This document shows positions 46,665-57,921 of a stretch of DNA of 64,000 nucleotides, piece after piece. Below the pieces are notes generated by a model. It made no database searches and was not told where the DNA came from. It was given only the letters and a program-made list of their open reading frames with translations. The position numbers and the translations under genes were made by a program. Where the stretch lies: contig NZ_CP071090.1 of the NCBI RefSeq assembly GCF_017301735.1, positions 8,794,001-8,858,000 on the forward strand, read 5' to 3'. This DNA is from Pyxidicoccus parkwaysis. Its GTDB lineage: Bacteria; Myxococcota; Myxococcia; Myxococcales; Myxococcaceae. Within the stretch, counting starts at the first letter, position 1. Every line of letters begins with the position of its first letter.

Positions 46665-47831
46665 TTACTCGATGAGGTGCGAGGGCCCGGAGCGCGCGAA
46701 GTACCAGTTCCCCAGCGCCTCCCGCACCGAGACGCCGTTGATGAGCCGCTTGTTGAACCCGACGCTCCAGAGCACGGTGTGCTGCTGGTCCGCCGGACTG
46801 AACACACCGGGCACGGGCGCCAGGGACGACCGGACGCGAGCCGCGAAGGACAAGGCATAGGCCTGCTCGGAGCTGTCGTACGGGTCTGTCAGCCCCAGTG
46901 ATTCGAGCTTCACGGGGTCGAGCTGGTCCTGGCGGATGAAGACGGGAGTGGTCAGGTAGGGGAACAGCGTCTCGCCCACGCCGCACCGGCCGAGCTGCGT
47001 GGGATTGGCGGCGGAGCAGGACGCATCACCCACGCTGTTCCAGAAGGCGGCGAAGCCGGACGCCTCATCCACCGTCGAGAGCGTCGGCGGGTCGTAGTGG
47101 AGCATGTCCACGTTCCACCCCGCGTCGGAGAAGCCACGGACGCGCTTGCTCGGAAAGGCCTCGCTCAAGCGGTCGAGGTTGTAGAGCACGCCAGCGCCAC
47201 CCGCCGAGCCACCCGCGAGGAGGACTTCCGTCCCCTGGGCGAGATTGGGGCTCGGCGTCACGTCGGGATTCACGAGGTCCTCGACGACGGCCTGGACGAT
47301 GCGACTGCCCCGGAAGTGAAAGTCACCCGGCACGCCCGTCCCGCCCTTGTCGCCCGAGTACGCATCCGAGCTGCAATACGAGAAGAAGACCTGGTTCGCG
47401 GTGAAGAAGTCCGGGTTCTCCACGGGGTCGTTCGAGAGCAGCCCGTGGGTGTCGGTCATCGTCTCCGGGTCATCCTTCGACGACATGAGCCGGATGGAGC
47501 GGTCCGGACACCCGGGCGGATAGCAGGCACCGCCGCCTTCGAGGTGGAGGACCCACCGCTTCGTGCCGCAGCCCACGCCGCGCCGCACGTAGTACGCGGC
47601 GGGTGAGCCGTCGTTGCACACCGCGCCTCGGGCCATGGCATTGCGGACGAACCTGCGCTGAAGGACCGCTTCAGGAGGCGGAGTATCCGCCGGGTCGATG
47701 CACCCGAGTGAAGCGGACGACGTGTCCAGCGAAGTCGCATCGGTGTCGCTGACAGGAGCAGGAGACTCGCCGCAGCCCACGAGAGACAGGAGCGTGAGCC
47801 CGAGCAAGAGCCGGTGTGGTGCATGGTGCAT
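46665..47831 (-). CDS. Pectinacetylesterase/NOTUM-like lipoprotein
   Basis: 388 aa. Signal peptide with lipobox LSLVGC. Family blocks: WVLHLEGGGACYPPG, VFFSYCSSDAYSGD, the nucleophile elbow LLAGGSAGGAGVL, and VRGFSDAGWNVD. The Ser-Asp-His triad of pectinacetylesterases fits, with HTVLW as the likely His region. It should hydrolyse an ester on a carbohydrate or a protein-bound lipid outside the cytoplasm. Start: two nearby ATG codons at 47831 and 47825-area are frames apart; 47831 gives the proper signal sequence. No strong ribosome site. Confidence 0.84.
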   Translation of the reverse strand: MHHAPHRLLLGLTLLSLVGCGESPAPVSDTDATSLDTSSASLGCIDPADTPPPEAVLQRRFVRNAMARGAVCNDGSPAAYYVRRGVGCGTKRWVLHLEGGGACYPPGCPDRSIRLMSSKDDPETMTDTHGLLSNDPVENPDFFTANQVFFSYCSSDAYSGDKGGTGVPGDFHFRGSRIVQAVVEDLVNPDVTPSPNLAQGTEVLLAGGSAGGAGVLYNLDRLSEAFPSKRVRGFSDAGWNVDMLHYDPPTLSTVDEASGFAAFWNSVGDASCSAANPTQLGRCGVGETLFPYLTTPVFIRQDQLDPVKLESLGLTDPYDSSEQAYALSFAARVRSSLAPVPGVFSPADQQHTVLWSVGFNKRLINGVSVREALGNWYFARSGPSHLIE

Positions 47832-48072
47832 GGTGGGTTCCGGGGGTGAGGGAGCGCGCTTGTTGCGCGTTCGCAGCACGAACCCGGGACCTGCATGAAA
47901 GTCTCGCGACGGCTTCCATTTGCCCGGCACGAGGTCTTGCGCACCGCTGTGGCGCTCTCTGCCCGCATGCATCTCCATGCGCATTCGGCGCCCGGTATCG
48001 CGGAGCGGCGGCGCACGCTGGCAGGTGCATCCGCGCGTTCAGCGCCAGCTGTCGCGCCCCGCAGCGAAGCGC

Positions 48073-49098
48073 TCAGGCCGCGTCGGTCTCCGGCTCCGGC
48101 CGCATCACGGGCAACGGCCTGCCCTCGATGAAGTCCGTGAGGTCCGAAGGCAGCGGCACCTCGAACGCAACCTCCTGCTTGGTGTCCGGATGCGGAAACA
48201 CGATGCGCGCCGCATGCAGCGCATGCCGGGGCAGCCGCAGCCGAGGCCACGCCTCGGGCTCCAGGCAGTGCTTGCTGAAACGGTCGAAGTAGCCGGGGTC
48301 CGGCCCGTACATCTTGTCCCCCACGAGCGGGAAGCCCGCCTCGCGAAGGTGGATGCGAATCTGGTGCTGCCGCCCCGTCTCCGGGAAGCAACGCAGCAGC
48401 GCGAAGGGCTCACCATCGCGAATGAAGCGCTGGAGCACCTGGAAGCGCGTGCGGCTCTCCTTCCCCTCCACGGGGTCGATACGCACGGCAATGCGAATCA
48501 ACTCGGTGCCCTCGGCGATGGGCGCATCCACGACGAACGAGTCCTCGGGAGGATGCCCCTCGCACAGCGCGAGGTACTCCTTGTGCACGTCGCGCGACAC
48601 GAAGAGCCGCCCCAGCACACGGCACGACTCCGTGGTGCGGCCACACACGACGAGCCCGCTCGTCTCCCGGTCCAGCCGGTGCGCGGGCTCGGCATAGCGC
48701 TCACCGAAGCGCTCGCGCAGCAGCGTGACGAGGGTGCCCTTGTGGTAGCGCGCCGTCGGATGAATCGGCAGCCCCGCCGGCTTGTCGAGCACCATCAACC
48801 ACTCGTCCTGGAACACCACGGGCAGCGCGGTGGGCGTCTCGGGCTCCTCACTGGCGCGGCGGCGGAGACGGAAGGTGAGGCCGGGGTACACGGGCGTGGA
48901 CGGCTTGAGCCGCCGTTCATCGCAGAGGATGCCGCGCCGGATGACGCCCTGGAGGCGCTCCTTCGTCATGCGGCGAATCTTCTGGCCCAGATACCGGTCC
49001 AGCCGCCAACCCGCGTAGTTGGGCTCCACGACGAAGGTGATGTCGACGTATCCGTCGGGCGCTTCGTCCGGAGTGTCTGTGTCCCGCTCGCTGTGCAT
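48073..49098 (-). CDS. RluA-family pseudouridine synthase
   Basis: 341 aa. An N-terminal S4-like RNA-binding region (LDRYLGQKIRRMTKERLQGV) precedes the catalytic domain. The catalytic Asp lies in AHRLDRETSGLVV, and the DKPAGLPIHP and GRQHQIRIHL blocks are present. It isomerises uridine to pseudouridine in rRNA or tRNA; which site cannot be told. RluA-type length is usual for S4-containing RluC/RluD members. The wecB terminator lies upstream on the same strand, so this gene is probably transcribed from its own promoter in 49099-49160. Confidence 0.94.
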   Translation of the reverse strand: MHSERDTDTPDEAPDGYVDITFVVEPNYAGWRLDRYLGQKIRRMTKERLQGVIRRGILCDERRLKPSTPVYPGLTFRLRRRASEEPETPTALPVVFQDEWLMVLDKPAGLPIHPTARYHKGTLVTLLRERFGERYAEPAHRLDRETSGLVVCGRTTESCRVLGRLFVSRDVHKEYLALCEGHPPEDSFVVDAPIAEGTELIRIAVRIDPVEGKESRTRFQVLQRFIRDGEPFALLRCFPETGRQHQIRIHLREAGFPLVGDKMYGPDPGYFDRFSKHCLEPEAWPRLRLPRHALHAARIVFPHPDTKQEVAFEVPLPSDLTDFIEGRPLPVMRPEPETDAA

Positions 49099-49159
49099 GG
49101 GCCGTTACGCGCGCTCTAACACGGAGCGCGCCGCCGCACAGTCCACCAGACGTGCGAAC

Positions 49160-49202
49160 GGGCACCACCCCGCTCCCCTGAAGGGAAGCGGAGCCGGTGC
49201 CC
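49160..49202 (-). terminator. Hairpin after wecB
   Basis: GGGCACC (49160-49166) pairs with GGTGCCC (49196-49202), and inner CCGCT/AGCGG and CCCT/AGGG segments extend the structure. It starts 22 bp after the wecB stop in the transcription direction, but no T-run follows, so it may act as an attenuator or 3' stabiliser. Confidence 0.55.
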
Positions 49203-49223
49203 ATCACGAAAGCACGGAACGCC

Positions 49224-50360
49224 TCAGGCCATGGCCATGGCCACGAGCCGGGGAGCGCTCTCCACGCCCAGGTAGCGCGCGAAGACATCGGCGATGCGCT
49301 CGCTGGAGCGGCCATCCCAGAGCTCCGGGATGCGGCCCTTCTTGCCCTGTCCATCGAGGACGCGGTCCGCGGCCTGGCGGATGTGGTCCGGGTCGGTGCC
49401 CACGACTTCGTTGGTGCCCTGCTCCACGGTAATGGGGCGCTCGGTCTGCTCGCGCAGGGTGAGGCACGGCACGCCCAGCGCGGTGGTCTCCTCCTGGAGC
49501 CCGCCCGAGTCGGTGAGGATGAGCTTCGCCTGCGCGGTCAGCGCGACGAACTCCAGGTGGCCCATGGGGTCCACGGGACGCAGGTTCGGGTGACCCTCGA
49601 ACCAGTGGGCCAGTCCCTGCTCGGCAATCATCTTCCGCGTGCGAGGGTGCACCGGGAAGATGACGGGCAGGCGCGTGGACACGTGGGCCACGGCGGACAG
49701 CAGTCCACCGAGCAGTCGCGGGTCATCCACGTTGGACGGCCGGTGCAGCGTGCACACCGCGTAGCCACGCGGGGTGAGGCCCAAATCCTTCAGCGTGGAC
49801 AGCCGCTCCGCCTTCTCCCGGGACGCGAGCAGTGAATCAATCATCACGTTGCCCACGAAGTGGATGCGGCTCGGCTCGCAGCCTTCCTTGAGGAGGTTGG
49901 CGTCCGCGTCGCGCGAGGGCGTCAGCAGCAAATCGGAGAGCCGGTCGGTGACGACGCGGTTGACCTCTTCGGGCTGGTGCTGGACGTAGCTGCGCAGGCC
50001 CGCTTCGACGTGAGCGAGCGGAATGGCCAGCTTGGACGTCACGAGCGCCGCGGCAATGGTGCTGTTCACGTCGCCCACCACGGAGACGAGGTCCGGCTCG
50101 TGTTCGAGGAAGACCTTCTCCAGTTCCACCATCATCCGCGCGGTCTGCTGGGCATGACTGCCCGAGCCGATGCCGAGGTGTACGTCCGGAGCTGGCATGC
50201 CCAGGTCCGAGAAGAAGACGTCGCTCATCTTGACGTCGTAGTGCTGGCCGGTGTGGACGAGGATTTGCTGGAGCGAAGTGCGCGCCGCGATGGCCTTGTA
50301 GATGGGGGCCACCTTCATGAAATTGGGGCGCGCGCCGACGATGTGGATGACCTTCTTCAT
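49224..50360 (-). CDS. wecB: UDP-N-acetylglucosamine 2-epimerase (non-hydrolysing)
   Basis: 378 aa. The hallmarks are all present: KKVIHIVGARPNFMKVAPI at the N-terminus, LVHTGQHYDVKMSDVFF, HVEAGLRS, the HRPSNVDD region and DSGGLQEETTALGVPCLTLR. It converts UDP-GlcNAc to UDP-ManNAc for surface polysaccharides such as O-antigen or a common antigen-like glycan. The start at 50360 was chosen since the Rossmann fold begins directly; a Met seven residues upstream exists. Divergent from kdsB across 105 bp, which ties it to envelope sugar synthesis. Confidence 0.95.
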   Translation of the reverse strand: MKKVIHIVGARPNFMKVAPIYKAIAARTSLQQILVHTGQHYDVKMSDVFFSDLGMPAPDVHLGIGSGSHAQQTARMMVELEKVFLEHEPDLVSVVGDVNSTIAAALVTSKLAIPLAHVEAGLRSYVQHQPEEVNRVVTDRLSDLLLTPSRDADANLLKEGCEPSRIHFVGNVMIDSLLASREKAERLSTLKDLGLTPRGYAVCTLHRPSNVDDPRLLGGLLSAVAHVSTRLPVIFPVHPRTRKMIAEQGLAHWFEGHPNLRPVDPMGHLEFVALTAQAKLILTDSGGLQEETTALGVPCLTLREQTERPITVEQGTNEVVGTDPDHIRQAADRVLDGQGKKGRIPELWDGRSSERIADVFARYLGVESAPRLVAMAMA

Positions 50361-50450
50361 GTCGACTGCGAAGCTAGGCATTGCCTCGCAGGTGAACAGT
50401 GGTTGAAGGTGGGCTCGCCGGCAGGTGGCGGAGATGCGTCCTGAATCTGA

Positions 50451-50456
50451 TAGACG
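50451..50456 (+). promoter_or_regulatory. -10-like box TAGACG before kdsB
   Basis: TAGACG ends 9 nt before the ATG at 50466; no ribosome site is seen. The leader would be 0-3 nt. Confidence 0.4.
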
Positions 50457-50465
50457 GGATGTGTC

Positions 50466-51221
50466 ATGCCTGCCTCTCCCGCCTCCAGGACAGTTGCCGT
50501 CATCCCCGCCCGCCACGCCAGCACGCGGTTTCCGGGCAAGCCGCTCGCCCTCATCGCCGGCCGGCCGATGATTGAGCACGTGTGGAACCGCTGCCAGGAG
50601 GCGAAGGCCTTCGACGAGGTGGTGGTGGCCACCGACGACGAGCGCATCCGCGCCACGGTGGAGGGCTTCGGAGGCCGGGCAGTGATGACCAGCCCCGACT
50701 GCGCCACCGGCACGGACCGCGTGGCGGAGGTGGCCCGGGGACGTCCGGACGTGGACGTCTGGGTGAACGTGCAGGGCGACGAGCCGCTGGTGGACCCGGC
50801 CGCCCTGCGGCTGCTCGCGGGCCTCTTCCAGGACGCCACGGTGCGCATGGGCACGCTGGTGCGCCCGCTGGAGCCGGACGAGGCAGGCAGCCCCAACGTG
50901 GTGAAGGCCGTGCTCGCGCTCAACGGCGACGCGCTCTACTTCAGCCGCAGCCTCGTGCCCTTCGTCCGCGAGCCGGGCACGCCCGTGAAGCGCTGGGGCC
51001 ACATCGGCCTGTATGGCTACCGACGGGACGTGCTGCTGTCCCTCGCGGGACTGGCCTCCACTCCGCTGGAGGAGGCGGAGAAACTGGAGCAACTCCGCGC
51101 GCTGGAGCACGGCATCTCCATCCGCTGCGCGCAGGTGAACTGGCGCACGGTGGCGGTGGACGTACCCGAGGACGTAGCGAAGGTGGAGGCCGTCATGCGA
51201 GAGCGAGGACGCCAGCCATGA
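50466..51221 (+). CDS. kdsB: 3-deoxy-manno-octulosonate cytidylyltransferase
   Basis: 251 aa, normal KdsB length. Nucleotide-binding start VIPARHASTRFPGKPLALIAGRPM, then VVVATDDERI, TGTDRVAEV, VNVQGDEPLVDP and RWGHIGLYGYRRDVL. It activates Kdo with CTP to CMP-Kdo for lipid A-core synthesis in the cytoplasm. PyrG (CTP supply), KdsA and KdsC (Kdo supply) lie 4-7 kb downstream. The stop overlaps the next gene's start by 4 bp (ATGA), so they are translationally coupled. Confidence 0.96.
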   Translation: MPASPASRTVAVIPARHASTRFPGKPLALIAGRPMIEHVWNRCQEAKAFDEVVVATDDERIRATVEGFGGRAVMTSPDCATGTDRVAEVARGRPDVDVWVNVQGDEPLVDPAALRLLAGLFQDATVRMGTLVRPLEPDEAGSPNVVKAVLALNGDALYFSRSLVPFVREPGTPVKRWGHIGLYGYRRDVLLSLAGLASTPLEEAEKLEQLRALEHGISIRCAQVNWRTVAVDVPEDVAKVEAVMRERGRQP

Positions 51222-52075
51222 GCTTCTGGAGCGACTTGTTCGGCGGGAAGAAGAAGGAGCCCGCCGCCGAAGAAACAGCCACGGCGCCACCCACGACGAA
51301 GGCGGAGGCGCCCAACACGCTGAAGCCGGAGCCCCCACCGAAGCCGAAGCCCGAACCGCGCAAGCAACAGCAGAAGCCAGAGGAGGACGAGGACATGGAG
51401 GGCGTGCAACGGCTGTTGTCCCGGAAGGTGGAGCGGGTGCTGGAGCAGCTCGGCGCGCTGGCGGCGCGAGGGCGCACGGGTGAGGAGGTGCCGTCGCTCA
51501 CCGTCACGCTGCACCTCGCGCACGGGCACTCGATGACGGGCGAGGTGGTGGACTACGTCGCGCGCGAGTCCGTGCTCATGGCGCTCGGCAAGGAGGGCCT
51601 GCTGCGGTCCGCGTCCGTGGCCTACGTGGACCTGTCCACGGTGGTGGCGGTGTCGGTGGGCAACGCGGACAAGCTGCTGGAGCTCGCGACGCTGGTGCGG
51701 CCGAACCCCACGCGGCAGGACCTGGTGGCGCTGCAGGAGAAGCTGCCGCACGCGATTACGGAGCAGTTCTGGCCGGGCGAGGCCTCGCTGGGCGGGCGTC
51801 CGCTGCGCTTCGAGGTGGACTGGGTGGGCCTGGACGACGAGCCCGGCCGCCGCGCGCTGGAGACGGCGATGAACGTCGCGGGCCACGCGATGCGCGCGCT
51901 CGCGCAGGAGCAGGGGCGCGAGGTGCTCCGCAAAATCACCACCCTGCGCTTCATCAAGGGGCGCGACACGCGCGCCGCCGTCGAGGGGGAGACGGCCACC
52001 GTGACGGTGGCCCCCGGCTCCGGAGACCCCACGGTGTCCGCCTTCAAGAAGGCCTTCGCCGCCGGAATCAGATGA
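51218..52075 (+). CDS. Hypothetical protein coupled to kdsB
   Basis: 285 aa. The start overlaps the kdsB stop (ATGA). After a charged Lys/Pro/Glu-rich stretch (residues 10-60: KKKEPAAEE, KPEPPPKPKPEPRK) comes a globular domain with alternating strands and helices (LTVTLHLAHGHSMTGEVVDY, ESVLMALGKEGLLRSASVAY). No signal peptide, membrane segment or known family motif. The coupling with kdsB suggests a task in envelope synthesis, but this is context only. It is convergent with an aldo/keto reductase gene and overlaps it by 8 bp. Confidence 0.7.
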   Translation: MSFWSDLFGGKKKEPAAEETATAPPTTKAEAPNTLKPEPPPKPKPEPRKQQQKPEEDEDMEGVQRLLSRKVERVLEQLGALAARGRTGEEVPSLTVTLHLAHGHSMTGEVVDYVARESVLMALGKEGLLRSASVAYVDLSTVVAVSVGNADKLLELATLVRPNPTRQDLVALQEKLPHAITEQFWPGEASLGGRPLRFEVDWVGLDDEPGRRALETAMNVAGHAMRALAQEQGREVLRKITTLRFIKGRDTRAAVEGETATVTVAPGSGDPTVSAFKKAFAAGIR

Positions 52076-52916
52076 CGGGCAGCTCGCCGCTGTCGGGCCC
52101 GAGCGGGAAGGCCGCGTCGATGCGAGCGAGGTCCTCCGCGGTCAGCTTCAGCGAAGCGGCCGCGGCGTTGTCGCGCATGTGGGCCTCGCGGCTGGCCTTC
52201 GGAATGGCGAAGAGCGAGGGCCTGCGCGTGAGGAACCGCAGCGCCACCTGAAACGGGCTGACGCCGTGCGCGCGGGCGATGGCGCCCAGCACCTTGCCGC
52301 CCTTGCTGCCGGGGCTCGGGAAGTTGCCGTTGCCGAAGGGGCTGTAGCCCACCACCGCCACGCCCTGCTCCTCGCACCACGGAATCACGCCGTGCTCAAT
52401 CGAGCGCTCCTCCAGGTGATACAGCACCTGGTTGCACGCGATGCGGCCCGGCCCCGCGAGGGAGAGCGCCTCTTCCAAATCCTCCACGCCGAAGTTGCTC
52501 ACGCCCCACGAGCGAATCTTCCCGTCCGCCACCAGCTTCTCGAAGGCGCGAATCGTGTCCGCCAGCGGATGAGAGCCCGGCCAGTGCAGCAGGTAGCAGT
52601 CCAGCCTGTCGGTGCGCAGCCGCTTCAGGCTCCGCTCACACGCGGCCAGCGTGCCCGTGTACGTCGCGTTGGAGGGCATCACCTTCGACACGAGGAACAC
52701 CTCGTCGCGGCGTCCGGCAATGGCCTCGGAGACGATGGTCTCCTCCACGCGGCCATGCCCATACAGCTCCGCCGTGTCCACGTGCGTCAGGCCCAGGTCC
52801 AGTCCGGCGCGCAGCGCGCGAATGGCGCCTGCCCGGTCGTCGTCCTCCATCTGCCACGTCCCCTGCCCCAGCACGGGAACCGACACACCGGTGCGACCAA
52901 ACGGGTGCTTCTCCAT
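52068..52916 (-). CDS. Aldo/keto reductase
   Basis: 282 aa from the ATG at 52916 (GAGGT 5-6 nt upstream). The catalytic tetrad fits: Asp and Tyr in DTAELYGHG, Lys in VSKVMPSN and His in LLHWPGSHP. The NADPH-binding end PKASREAHMRDNAAA is present. AKRs reduce aldehydes or ketones with NADPH; the likely substrates of this AKR subfamily (YdhF/DkgA-like) are small carbonyls. Convergent with the preceding gene; its stop lies inside that gene's last codons. Confidence 0.92.
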   Translation of the reverse strand: MEKHPFGRTGVSVPVLGQGTWQMEDDDRAGAIRALRAGLDLGLTHVDTAELYGHGRVEETIVSEAIAGRRDEVFLVSKVMPSNATYTGTLAACERSLKRLRTDRLDCYLLHWPGSHPLADTIRAFEKLVADGKIRSWGVSNFGVEDLEEALSLAGPGRIACNQVLYHLEERSIEHGVIPWCEEQGVAVVGYSPFGNGNFPSPGSKGGKVLGAIARAHGVSPFQVALRFLTRRPSLFAIPKASREAHMRDNAAAASLKLTAEDLARIDAAFPLGPDSGELPVI

Positions 52917-53017
52917 GACACACCTCGCTATCGAGCCATCCGCTGCGGAAGAATTAAGAAGCATTAACACCGCCTGGAACTGGCAGCCCCTGGAATGCAT
53001 GCCCGCCGGGCTCGCGT

Positions 53018-53023
53018 TAGTCT
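53018..53023 (+). promoter_or_regulatory. -10-like box TAGTCT, leaderless arrangement
   Basis: TAGTCT ends 6 nt before the GTG at 53030; there is no ribosome site. Confidence 0.45.
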
Positions 53024-53029
53024 CCGCCG

Positions 53030-54796
53030 GTGTCTTCGCCAGAAAAGTCCGCCACGCCCCAGCTCCCCACCCGCGTCACGTTGCGCCGCCTGCTCACCCT
53101 CGCGCGCCCGGAGCTGCCGTTCATCATCGCCGGCACCGTCTTCCTGCTGGTGAGCAGTGTGTCGACGCTCGTCTACCCACGCGCCATCGGTAATCTGGTG
53201 GACGAAGCGCTCAGCACCCGCAGCCAGGAGATGCTGGACGGGCTCGCGCTGACGATGCTCGCCGTCTTCGTGGTGCAGGGCGTGGCCATGGCGCTGCGTG
53301 CCTACTACTTCAACACCGCCGGCGAGCGCGTGGTGGCCCGGCTGCGCAAGTCCCTCTTCGGCGCGCTGCTCTCGCAGGAGGTCGCCTTCTTCGACGCGCG
53401 CCGCACCGGCGAGCTCACCAGCCGGCTCGCCTCGGACACCACCGTCCTGCAGAACACCGTCACCGCCAACATCTCCATGGCGCTGCGCTACGGCGTGCAG
53501 GCCCTGGGCGGCGTGGCGCTGCTCTTCTACACGTCCGCGCGCCTCACCGGCGTCATGCTCGCCATCATCCCCGCGGTGACGATGGGCGCGGTGTTCTACG
53601 GCCGCCGCGTGCGCGTCATCTCCCGCCAGGTGCAGGACGCGCTCGCGGACAGCACCAACGTGGCCGAGGAGGACCTGTCCGGCATCCGCACCGTGCGCTC
53701 CTTCGCCGCCGAGCGCAACGAGCTGGAGCGCTACGGCGCCGCGGTGGACCGCTCGTTCTCACTCGCGCGGGAGCGCACGCGTCAGTCCGCCATCTTCATG
53801 GGCGCTGTCTCCATCGCCGGCTACGGCGGCATCGCCGTGGTGCTCTGGTACGGCGGCCGGCTCGTGGTGCAGGGCCAGCTGAGCGTGGGCGCGCTCACCT
53901 CGTTCCTCATCTACACCATGCTGGTGGCCTTCTCCTTCAGCGCCATGGCCGAGCTGTGGGCGGACTTCATGCGCGCCAGCGGCGCCGCGGACCGCGTCTT
54001 CGAGCTGATGGACCGCGAGCCCGCAATCGCCTCCGGCGGCGCGCAGCTCCCCGAGGTGCGCGGCCACGTGGAGTTCCGCGACGTGCGCTTCGCCTACCCC
54101 ACGCGCTCGGACATCACCGTGCTCCAGGGGCTGAATCTGGAGCTGCGTCCCGGAGAAGTCGTCGCGGTGGTGGGCCCCTCGGGCGCGGGCAAGTCCACGC
54201 TGGCCTCGCTGCTGTCGCGCTTCTATGACCCGCAGGGCGGCGCGGTGCTGCTGGACGGCCACCCGCTCACCTCGCTGGACCCGGAGTGGCTGCGCCGCAA
54301 CATCGGCATGGTGGCGCAGGAGCCGCAATTGTTCTCCTGCTCCATCGCGGACAACATCCGCTACGGCCGGCCGGACGCCACCGACGCGCAGGTGGAGGAG
54401 GCCGCGCGCGCCGCCAACGCCCACGCCTATATCCAACGCTTCCCCGAGGGCTACGGCACCCAGGTGGGCGAGCGCGGCGTGCAGCTGTCCGGCGGCCAGA
54501 AGCAGCGCGTGGCCATTGCGCGCGCCGTGCTGAAGGACCCGCGCCTGCTCATCCTCGACGAGGCCACCAGCGCGCTCGACGCGGAGAGCGAGCACCTGGT
54601 GAAGGACGCGCTGGAGCGCCTCATGAAGGGCCGCACCACGCTCATCATCGCCCACCGCCTGTCCACCGTGGCCAACGCGGACCGCGTGCTCGTACTGGAG
54701 GGCGGCCACGTCATCCAGAGCGGCACCCACTCCGCCCTCATGGGACAGGACGGCCTGTACCGCCGCCTGGTGGAGCGACAATTCGTCGCGGCCTGA
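53030..54796 (+). CDS. MsbA-like ABC exporter (fused permease and ATPase)
   Basis: 588 aa, half-transporter length. Six transmembrane helices (about 30-310) precede the nucleotide-binding domain: Walker A GPSGAGKST, Q loop VAQEPQLFS, signature LSGGQKQRVAIARA, Walker B LLILDEATSALD and H loop IIAHRLS. It works as a homodimer. The type (lipid flippase MsbA or a multidrug/peptide exporter) is not decided by sequence; its position next to kds genes makes lipid A-core transport attractive. The GTG start is preceded by TAGTCT and no ribosome site, so it may be leaderless. Confidence 0.93.
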   Translation: MSSPEKSATPQLPTRVTLRRLLTLARPELPFIIAGTVFLLVSSVSTLVYPRAIGNLVDEALSTRSQEMLDGLALTMLAVFVVQGVAMALRAYYFNTAGERVVARLRKSLFGALLSQEVAFFDARRTGELTSRLASDTTVLQNTVTANISMALRYGVQALGGVALLFYTSARLTGVMLAIIPAVTMGAVFYGRRVRVISRQVQDALADSTNVAEEDLSGIRTVRSFAAERNELERYGAAVDRSFSLARERTRQSAIFMGAVSIAGYGGIAVVLWYGGRLVVQGQLSVGALTSFLIYTMLVAFSFSAMAELWADFMRASGAADRVFELMDREPAIASGGAQLPEVRGHVEFRDVRFAYPTRSDITVLQGLNLELRPGEVVAVVGPSGAGKSTLASLLSRFYDPQGGAVLLDGHPLTSLDPEWLRRNIGMVAQEPQLFSCSIADNIRYGRPDATDAQVEEAARAANAHAYIQRFPEGYGTQVGERGVQLSGGQKQRVAIARAVLKDPRLLILDEATSALDAESEHLVKDALERLMKGRTTLIIAHRLSTVANADRVLVLEGGHVIQSGTHSALMGQDGLYRRLVERQFVAA

Positions 54797-54893
54797 ACGC
54801 TTGCCCGCCTTTCAGGCCCGTTAATGGGTGCAAGGAGTATGGCGCGGTATTTCGGCCGGGGTTAGATCCGCCTCCTCGAAAGGAGGTGATGCC

Positions 54894-54941
54894 TTGACCG
54901 ACAGCAACTTCAAGGCGTCCACCTCCGCTTCGCTGGCCTGA
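54894..54941 (+). CDS. Possible 15-residue leader peptide
   Basis: TTG start just after a perfect AAAGGAGGTGAT ribosome site; the peptide is MTDSNFKASTSASLA and its stop lies inside the next hairpin. Rich in Ser, Thr and Ala. Translation could control folding of the following stems. The very strong site supports ribosome loading, but the hairpin would hide it, and no gene follows closely enough to prove attenuation. Confidence 0.35.
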   Translation: MTDSNFKASTSASLA

Positions 54942-54978
54942 AAAGGCCGCGCAAGCGGTGGCAGACGCCGGCAGTTCG

Positions 54979-55013
54979 GGCCCGTTCCCGCCTCGGTGGG
55001 GACGGGCCTTTTT
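54979..55013 (+). terminator. Intrinsic terminator
   Basis: GGCCCGTTCCC (54979-54989) pairs with GGGGACGGGCC (54998-55008) with one G-U pair and an 8-nt loop, followed by five T. It is the clearest intrinsic terminator in the window. It ends the structured element and lies 92 bp before the next gene. Confidence 0.85.
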
Positions 55014-55104
55014 ACGTCTGCTCGGGAATGCCCACCCCACCTCCCTGTTCCGACGCCCCGGGGGGAGTGGCCGACCCAACACGTTTCAAGCCCGGAGTTC
55101 CGCC

Positions 55105-55338
55105 GTGTCCATCACCCCTTGCCCCAGCCCCCTGCCCACAGCCCTCCGTGACGAGGAGGCCGTGGATACGCAGCGCAACCTGTTCTGCCCGAACTACGAC
55201 GCCTGCCTGCACCTCGTGGTGAAGCGCGGCTGGGAGGGCTGGAGCTGCCGCAACTGCGACCTCCGCAAGTTCCGCGTTGGCCAGCCAACGGCCCAGGAAT
55301 TCGCGGTCGCCCGGCCCGGAGGTTGGGACGGCAACTGA
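55105..55338 (+). CDS. Small zinc-ribbon protein
   Basis: 77 aa from the GTG at 55105 (CGGAG 7 nt upstream). A four-Cys site FCPNYDACLHLVVKRGWEGW followed by SCRNCDLR binds zinc by pattern; this motif type occurs in small deltaproteobacterial proteins. No function is known; a DNA- or protein-binding role is possible. The gene lies between the structured RNA and pyrG; 72 bp separate it from pyrG. Confidence 0.7.
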   Translation: MSITPCPSPLPTALRDEEAVDTQRNLFCPNYDACLHLVVKRGWEGWSCRNCDLRKFRVGQPTAQEFAVARPGGWDGN

Positions 55339-57887
<2,549 letters not shown>

Positions 57888-57921
57888 TGCGACTGCGACA
57901 CGGGGAGGAGACGGGAACGCC

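Larger units (their letters stand above)
54861..55013 (+). ncRNA. Structured leader or small RNA candidate with hidden ribosome site
   Basis: In order: TTAGAT as a possible -10; CCTCCT-CGAA-AGGAGG (54871-54886), a hairpin enclosing a ribosome site; a 15-codon TTG-started frame (54894-54941); GGCCT-GAAA-AGGCC (54935-54948) and CCGC-GCAA-GCGG (54947-54958), two stems capped by GNRA tetraloops (they share two bases, so may alternate); and a strong terminator with a T-run (54979-55013). GAAAGGAGGTGAT (54878-54890) includes the 12-nt complement of the 16S rRNA 3' end. Together they look like a small transcript or attenuated leader. Confidence 0.55.
54797..55104. other. 308-bp gap without a normal gene, holding a structured transcript
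   Basis: The stretch between the ABC exporter and the zinc-binding protein gene. It contains the structured element annotated separately at 54861-55013. The rest (54797-54860 and 55014-55104) shows no feature that I can support apart from a possible -10 (TTAGAT at 54862). Confidence 0.6.

Noticed and set aside
54878-54890. Fragment of a 16S rRNA gene on the opposite strand
   Set aside because: Only 12-13 nt match, at the anti-Shine-Dalgarno complement; flanks do not match rRNA. A strong ribosome site explains it.
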